This document shows, piece after piece, positions 14,084 to 23,000 of a stretch of 43,366 bases of DNA. The notes below the pieces were generated by a model. It searched no databases and was not told the DNA's origin. It worked only from the letters and a program-made list of their open reading frames with translations. A program made the position numbers and the translations under genes. The stretch comes from an uncultured Bacteroidales bacterium (lineage in GTDB: Bacteria > Bacteroidota > Bacteroidia > Bacteroidales > P3). Position 1 is the first letter of the stretch; the number at the start of each line of letters is the position of its first letter. The stretch lies in NCBI GenBank assembly GCA_946540365.1, contig CAMNIH010000001.1, positions 1 through 43,366 on the forward strand. Reading direction: 5' to 3'.

Positions 14084-17000
14084 ATGAAAACGAAGTATCT
14101 ACTATTAGGTGCAATTTTTGCTATTTTCGGCCTCTCGGCCCAAGGACAGGTGTACGAGATGTACAGTCAGGGGTTTGAGAGTGGCGAGGCAGTCAACTAC
14201 ACGGTGACGCCGTCGTCGGGATTGGGCTTTTCGACCACGATCCACATGAGTGGCGGCGAGCGTGCGTTGAAGCTCACGCAGCTTTCGTCGCAGGATATTG
14301 AGGTGGTGCTCGACACGATTGATTTCACACAAAACACCACCCTGCGTTACATCGCGTTGACCTTCGACCACATTTGCCGTGTGCCGGTCAACCCGAATAG
14401 CGATATCCAGATGGCGACGTTGTATTACAAGCGAGCCAACCAGTCGGCTTGGACGCTCATGACTTCGCAGGATTACAACCAGGAGAGTGGCTCTTCCAGT
14501 ACTGATTTCCCAGCCAACTCGGCTTTCACAGACAACTCATATTCGAACGATCCTTCGTCGCGCAACTGGCGCTCGACGATCACCCCAACGGTGTCGAACG
14601 ACCAGTGGCACAGTGAGCGATTCGACCTCGACAATGTGATCACTCCGTCGGTGCCTGTCAGCGAGCGCAAGCTGATGATCAAGTTGGTGCTGCACTACCG
14701 TACGTTGCCTGGCACATTGGATGCGAACAATACGGCGTGGTGGATTGACAATATCAAGGTCAGGGCCAGTGCCGAGCGTATGCGCAATCCGCGTATCGAG
14801 ATGCTCGATTACCCCAATGTGGAATACTATCCCAACAGCCGTGGTGCCCGCTTGGAGTTGAAGGCCACGACCACTGTGACGGGTGGCATCAATCCCGACT
14901 CGGTGTATGTGGTCTACAAGATAGGCAGCGATGCCACGGAGCACAAGATGACGATGTCGCCGGTGCCGAGTGTGACGGGCAATTACGAGTGCCGTCTGCC
15001 CTTTGGCGGGTACGATACGTTGATGCAGTTCCGCTGTGTGGTGCGCGATGCTTCGGGCAATGCCAATATGTCGACCTTCCCTGCTGCCAATAACGCCTGG
15101 ATCGCATACCGTAGTGTGCGAGGTGCTACGACCCAGGCCGGTGTGCGTACACCGAACCTTGAGGGTACGACCAATGAGATTGTCACGCCTTTCCCCGCCG
15201 ATGCCGACCACCGTGCAGAGTATGTGTATGATTCAGCCCTTTTGGCAGAGGCAGGTTACGGTCCCGGCGCTATCACTGCGGTCAAGTTCAAGCTGGCCAG
15301 TAACGTCGCCTCCCCGTGGACGCGTGGCCGTTTCCAGATCAGTATGAAGAATGTCAGCACGTCGTACTTGGTTGAGATGGTGAACAACAAATACTACTTC
15401 ACCTCCGACTATATGCGGGTTGTGTACGATTCGGCGCTTACGATTCCGACGCTCTCGGCGGGGTTGGAATTCACAATCAACCTGCAGGATACGTTCTTCT
15501 ACGCGGGACAGGATCTCGTCATGCAGCTCACCTATGACGGCAATGTCGATGTGACCCCTATCAGTATCAAATCTCTTCCGACAACGACAGCGAAGGAGTC
15601 CATGGTGACGATTAATTTGTCGGCGCAGTATGGATATAACACATTCAACATAGGAAGTACCGATTTCATCCAGAACGTTAAACCGGCGGTTGTTTTCGAG
15701 GAGTCCCCCATCCAGCCGCTGCTCTATGATGCAGGTATCAGTGAGTTGGTCGACCCCAATTTCACGGTGCCGATGACGGTGCGCCCGGGCAGTCTGACGG
15801 TCAAGATGAAGAACTACGGCGAGCGTCCCTTCACTGCGGCGCGCATCTCCTATGCTATTGACGACACCCTGTTGGGACACTACGATTGGACAGGCAATCT
15901 GGCATCCAATCAGGAGACTACGGTCGTAATTGCCAACAGCACCATCAACATCCCGGCCGGTTTCCATACGTTGAGGGTGTGGGTGGAAGACACGCTGACG
16001 GCTTCGGGCCAGCAGTACCGCGACCATGAGCCGTACAATGACACCTCTTTCTCGTCGTTCATCGTCTGTGACGGCCCGATGGGCGGTGTGCGTAATATTG
16101 GAGGTTCCAATGCCAACTTCAACAGTATCGAGGAGTTCCTCTTCTCGCTGAGCCGATGCGGTATCGACGACAGCCTCATTGTGCGACTGGCTCCCGGCAG
16201 CTATCCTGCCTTTACGATGCCGACGGTTACCGGCCTGTCGGATCAGCACTATATCGTCTTCGAGGCCTTGGGAAATGTCCGTCCGATCCTGTATGCCGAC
16301 AGCATGCAGTCGCAGACTTCCATCGTCGACCTGACCGCGGTGAACAACATACGCTTCCGCAATGTCGACTTTGTGCGTCGCAACGGAGTCCTCACCGACA
16401 TGGTGACTATGGGCGTTGCCAGCAGCAACTGCCAATTCGAGGCTTGCCGGTTCATCGACAGCCTGCCCAATCCTCCGGCATCGATGCGTATCGCGGCCAT
16501 GATCAACAGTGGCTACGCCAACAATCTGCTGGTTGATACGTGCCTCTTCAACGGAGGTCGTGTGGGTGTGGATATCAAGGGCGAGGCCCCCGATATCCGG
16601 TCCAACGGCAATGTGGTGCGCCGATCCATCTTCAACAACCAGTATGAGAATGCTGTCAAGGTGGAGAATCAGGACAATATCATGATTGTCAGCAATGAGA
16701 TGTACGATGTCTATAGCAATTCGGGCTATGTCGTCCAGCTGAGCGAGTGCTACGGCGCCACCCGACTGGAAGGCAACAAACTGTACACTTCGCACGGCGC
16801 CGGTGCCATCGGTCTGAGCAATGTTATCGGATTGGATACTGCCCATGCCATCGTGGCCAACAACATGATGGTCGGCAACGATGACGGCAGCGCCAACCTG
16901 ATGCGTTCGGTGTTCAACCTGATTCAGGGTACGTATGTCGATGTGGTGTACAACTCGGTGAAGCTGACTGCTCCCACGCGCGCCAACACGGCTGCGGCCA

Positions 17001-20000
17001 CCTTTGGCGGTAGCGGCATCGACAACTGCCGGTTCATGAACAATATTGTCGTTGTGCTTGACAATATGAACTACGCCCTCGGCTACCTGCCGTTGGCAAG
17101 TACGACGAACTATATCTCGAACAACGTTTACTACACCAACGGTGCCACCCTCAACCGCAAGGCGTCGAGCTCGTATACCACGCTGACGGCTTGGCAGATG
17201 GTGGTGCCCGAGGATACGCTCTCGGTGGTGTTGAACCCCAACTTCCTCAACGGCAGCCTGGTCGATCTGCGTACCTATAATCGCGCCATCAAGGGGTTGG
17301 CTCAGCCGATAGCGTCGGTGACGACCGACATCTTTGGCACTGTTCGTGGTGACAGCGTCGCCTGTCCGGGTGCCTTCGAGTTCTCGTCGCTTCCCTACGA
17401 CTTCGAGATCGAACAGCTCATCAGCCCCGCACTCGACACCTGCAAAATGCCCCAGTCTGTGGAGTTGGTGGTCCGTATGCGCAACAGCGGTGTCAATCCC
17501 TACATCCCCGACAGCAGCGGGGTGCTGGGTATTGCCTATCGCATCAATAACGGTTCGACCAGCACGATGACGGTTTCCCAGGTGGTGCCAGCCGACGACA
17601 CGGTCACCATCCATACGGGTCAGATGCTGAATATGCCCTCGGCCGCCTTTGCCGATGCAACGTACACGCTGAAGGTGTGGGATACTTTTGCCGGTGACCC
17701 CAACCGCACCAACGACACCAATGTCTACACCATCATCAGCCGTTATCATCCCGCGGCGCCCAACAGCGACACGGTGCTGATCCCCTACTCGACAAGCACC
17801 ACCTTTACCCCCACGGCGGGCGTGAACACCTGGCAGGTCTACAACAGCAGCAGCGCCCCGCGGCGCTCCTCGACGCTCTACTGGTTTGCCGATTCGCTTG
17901 GCAACGAGCCGCTGCATGTGGGTCCGAGTTACACGACCGGTGTGCTTCAGTTTGACGACACCTTCTATGTGCGGCAGCGTCGCGCTATGCCTATCGTGCG
18001 TATTACGCAGGTCGAGCTTTTGCGCGGTAACAATGCTGTCGGACTTACCAACCCGATGCCGTACTGGATGGTGTCCACTCGCAAGGCCGCCCTTCAGCTG
18101 ACCAATGTCGGCGATGCCACGGCCTACTTGGAGGGCGACACCCTGAAGACGGTCTCGCCGAACACGTCGCTCCACAACAAGGTTTATGTCTTCGGGAATG
18201 TGAAGATCGAGCCGGGACAGTCGTTGGTGGTTCAGTATGCCGGTAATGGCGTTACCGATTCGAGCCTCACTATCCGTAACGGTCTGACGCCTTCGTTTGC
18301 TTGGAACTCGAAGGTGGCCTTCGTCTACATCCGCGATGGTGTGGTGGAAGACGCTCTCGCCATTGACCCCGCCACCACGGCTGCTACGCAGTGGACCTCG
18401 CTGGGTGTGCCGAGCTATGTGTGGTCGGGTTCCGGTTACCAGTACACGCAGAACACTGCCGGTCTGATCCGTACAAGTTTCAATGGCGGTGTCGGAGACT
18501 GGGAAGAGTCGACTGCCGAAGCCCCAATGACGTTGGGTGTCACCAATCCCAGCTGGATCAGATATGAAGACTTTGGCTGCGAGGGTGACATGGCTATGAT
18601 GGTCGTGAGGGTGCTGGATCCGCCGCTCGTCGATCTCGAGGTGGGAACTCCGGTTGTGCCCGAGGGTTGCGACCTGGGCGTGGAAGATGTCACCGTCAAT
18701 ATACACAACTTTGGTTCCGATACCGTCAGCAACATCGTGGTCAACTACTGCGCCGGCAGCGATACCGTCACTGAGAATCTGACGGGCGTCCTGCTGCCGT
18801 TTGCCGATACCAACTACACATTCAGCACGGGTCTGAACATGGACTTCGGTATGGATTCCAATGTCACGGTCCGCGTCTGGGTCGACGCCCAGACCGGTGA
18901 CCCCCTGGCAACCAACGACACGAACCAAGTGGTTGTCTTCTCGTCGTTCACTCCGTCGGCTCCCGACACGTTGGCTGACCGTATCGTCCCCTATGCCACG
19001 CGTGACACTGTGACAATCGCGCCTATCAGTGGCGTGGTCCCTGTGTGGTATGATGCCGACCTCAACCCGGTAGACACCGGATATACCCATATCACCGACC
19101 TGCTCTATGCCAATGGCACCCATGCGTTGTCTTATCTGGCGATGAACTCCACGACGGGCCAGGTCGGAACCGATGTGACCGTCAGCTCCAATACCGCCTT
19201 CCCGAACCCCTATCAGCCGAACAACAAGTATGTCAAGCAACAATATATTTATACTGCGAGCGACATGCGGGCGGCAGGAGTCGCGACCGGTAATATCACA
19301 TCGATCTCGTTCTACCTCGACTCGATCGTGGGTACGCTCGATTCTATCAACTTCTTGAACTATAAGATCGGTCTCGGTTTGACCAGCGACACGGCCTTCC
19401 TGACCACCTCGGGCTGGCAGGATGTGGAGATGCTCTTTGAACGTGATGTCTACACGCTGCACAACAGCGATGACCATGCTTGGGTCAACCACACGTTAGC
19501 CTCACCTTTCGTATGGGATGGCAGCTCGTCTGTCGTTGTCCAGGTCTCGTACGAGTTGGCGTCCGGCATCAACTCGGGTGTGAAGATCGCTTACAGCACC
19601 AAATCCGGAACGACCCTTCACAAAGCGTCTAATTCGGCCTTGAGCCCCTCTACCACTGAATTTGTGGGGTCGGGTAATAAGGGTAACAACCGCCCCAACA
19701 TCCAGTTCAATTCGCTGCTTTATGGTTGCGAGGGCCCCATGACGCCCTACAACGTCACCCTGATAGGTATGCCGGCTGTCGATGCCGCGATCTTCTGGCC
19801 GAACGGCATCGATACCGTGGAGTACAACTCCTGCGACTCGATCAATCTGTCGGTGAATATCCGTAACCAGGGCAGCAACGATATTGACAGTGCCACGCTG
19901 TACTACTATCTCGATGCGGATGCTGTCGACTCCACCCTTGTGACCGATACCATCCAAGGCGGCCATGTGGCCACCCTGAGCCTCTTCAACAAGGTGATGC

Positions 20001-23000
20001 ACCCGGGCCGTCATAGTGTGACGGCCATCGTCAAGACTCCCGGCGACAGCATCACGAACAACGACACGATCACCACCTCTTTCGTTGTCCGTTTCTGTGG
20101 CGGCACCTACACCATCGCCACCGACGGCACTGCCGACTATCCTTCGTTCGGAGCCGCCATCGATACATTGAATCAGGTGGGTATCATCGGACCGGTCGTT
20201 TTCTCGGTTTCCACTGGCACGTACACCGAACAGGTGGTTCTCAACAGCGTCCCCGGTGCTTCGGATGTCAACACCATCAGTTTCGTCGGTCAGTCCGACA
20301 GCGTCCTGCTGACCGCATCCACCAGCCAGCAAGACAACTACGTGATGTTGGTCGACGGCGCGTCGAATCTTTTCCTGCAGAGCATCCGCATGGAGGCTCG
20401 CCCGGTGGCCAACAATGTCAACTATGCCAACGTCCTGGTGATGCAGAACGACAGCAATATCCATATTGACGACTGCTACTTCAAGGTAAAGGGAACTATC
20501 GTCAATGCCAATGCTTCGTGTATCGTCCTGCAGGGCCATGTGGCCGACCTCTACCTCACCGGATCGGTGATGGACAGCGGCTACTATTCACTCAAGAGTG
20601 CCGGTGTCGAGCAGGGATACTCGCGATTCTATATCACCGGAAACACGTTCCGCAACTTCGCTTCGGGCGGTGTCAACCTGCGCGGTTTGAATAAGGCCAG
20701 CATCGTCGACAATGAGTTCCGCTCGGGCAACTCGGCCAACAACCGCGGTCTCATTGGCCTGTATCTGGCCGAGACGGTCGACAGCATGACGATCTCGAAG
20801 AATGCCATCTACCTTGTTGACGAGAAGCAAGGCGCCAAGCGCGGCATCCAGATGGAGAACGTGGCGGGAACACTGCTCAATCCCGTGTTTGTTGTCAACA
20901 ATATGATTGGCACCTACGGAACCGACTCCAAGGGTCTCTCGCCTGCCAAGTCGGCGGGTATCTGGATTGACTCTACCAGCTCATATATTAATGTATTCTT
21001 TAATAGTGTGCGCGTGCGCGGAAGCAATGTCAATGCCAACAGCTCGCAGAACCAGCTCAACGCCGCCGCCGATGCCTCCTACGCCTTCTGGTGCGGCAAC
21101 ACACCGAACAATATCCAGGTGATCAACAATGTGCTCTCGAACTTCGGTTACGGTTACGCCTACTATGTGTCCGCTCCGAACACGGTGACGACCTCGAACT
21201 TCAACGGCTATTACACTCAAAGCGCCAACCCATATTATTGGGTCTCCGCCAGGTCCAGTCTGGCCCAGTTGCAGATGGCCGGTTCCGACGATGCCAACTC
21301 CGTGTATCTGGAGCCGTTCTTCATGGCCAACGACAACCTGCACATGTTGATGACCAATTTCTACGGCTTGGGCCAGTACAACCCTGATGTCTACGACGAT
21401 TTCGACGGCAATATCCGTGCCCAGGTTCCCGGTCCGACGATCGGTGCCCAGGAGATGCAGCGTATCACACACGATATGGCTGTCGCCCGCATCCATTCGC
21501 CGGAGCTGCCCATCTCGATCAGCAATCCCAACAATATCGAGACCGACTCGGTCAAGGTGAAAGTGTCGTTCTACAACAACGGACGTTCCAACGAGAACAA
21601 CATTCAGTGGTATGCTTACATCGATGGTTATGAGAGTGATACCCGTACGGTTACCCGCAACCTCGGCACCTTCGCCCCGTCGCAGATGAAGACTGACTCC
21701 GTCATGATGCCTACCCGCTTGGGTATCATCGACACACAGACGGTACATGTCGTGCTGATTGCTCCGACCGACACTTCGCTCGCCGACAACGAACTCACGG
21801 CACCCTTCTATCTCGCCCCGGCATTCAACCTCACTGCCATGAAGATGGAGGCCAGCAGTTCCGCCACTCCGGCCGGCTGCAAGATGTATCAGACCCAGAT
21901 CAGCATCCAGCTGAAGAACGACGGCAGCAAGCCCATCCCTGCCGGGACGACAGTGAAAATCGGTTACCACACCGAGTTGACCAACCCGACCAATGTGGTG
22001 GTGCCGACCCTGCCCGATACCGTGGAAGAGATGGTGACGTTCGAGAATATGCTGCCTATCGGTTCCACCATTACCTTCACGTTCGACAGCCTTGCCAACC
22101 TCTATCCTACCAACAACTACGTCAATATCAAGGTCCGTATACGTGGATGGTATAACTATCAGTACGACATTGTGCGCACCAACGACACCACGTCGGCGAC
22201 CTCCAACGCGCAGTCGCCTGTCAAGGACTCCTACTATACACCTGCGCCTCCCACGGGATATGACACCACCTTGGCTTATGGCACGTGGGGCGCTGTGCGT
22301 GCAGATCAGGAAAACACCCGTCCCATCCGTTGGTACCGCGATTCCACGGCCGCCCCGTTCTATTCGCCCAGCCAGTTCAACGCATCGCGTGTCTGGAGCA
22401 ACACCCCGCAGTACTTCCACGACAGCGTCTACTACCTCAACTGCCTCAGCGATAAGAACTGCCCCAGCGCCTTCTCGCCGGTGACCGTTACGGTGGCGCC
22501 TCGCAAGAACCGCGATATGGCTTTCGAGGCCATCCTGGCCCCGCTCGGCTCCCGGGTCTATATGGAGAACGACACTGTTCGCGTGCGTGTTGCCAACTAT
22601 GGCACAACCACCCAGAACAACATCCCGATCACCTACCAGCTCAAGCGCGGCTCCAATATTATCCAGACCGTCACCGACACTGTACGGCAGGCCCTCGCGA
22701 TGGATGAAAGCTGCGAGTTTACCTTCAGCACGCTGCTCGACATACCCACTCCCACCACTGCCCAGACCTACTCTCTCAATGTGTGGACCGACCTCACCAA
22801 CGACGTCACCCGTCGCAACGACACCATCCGCACTCCTCACACATTTGTATCTCTGCCCCAGTCGCGCTACACCGATCCCTCGAACTTCAACGGCTATCCC
22901 AGTGCGGAATACACTCGTTTCGACATTACGCGTGTCTCCTTCAGTGGTATCGACTTCGATATTCCGCCGCTCAACCGAGCCTATTCGGATATGGCTGACT

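Noticed and set aside
15233..19492. A 1,419-codon open frame on the minus strand, and other long antisense frames (for example 7966-10563 and 842-2698)
   Set aside because: They lie wholly opposite genes with clear domains. GC-rich codon bias opens the complementary frames, and the translations are Asp/Val/His/Arg-rich with no recognisable motif.
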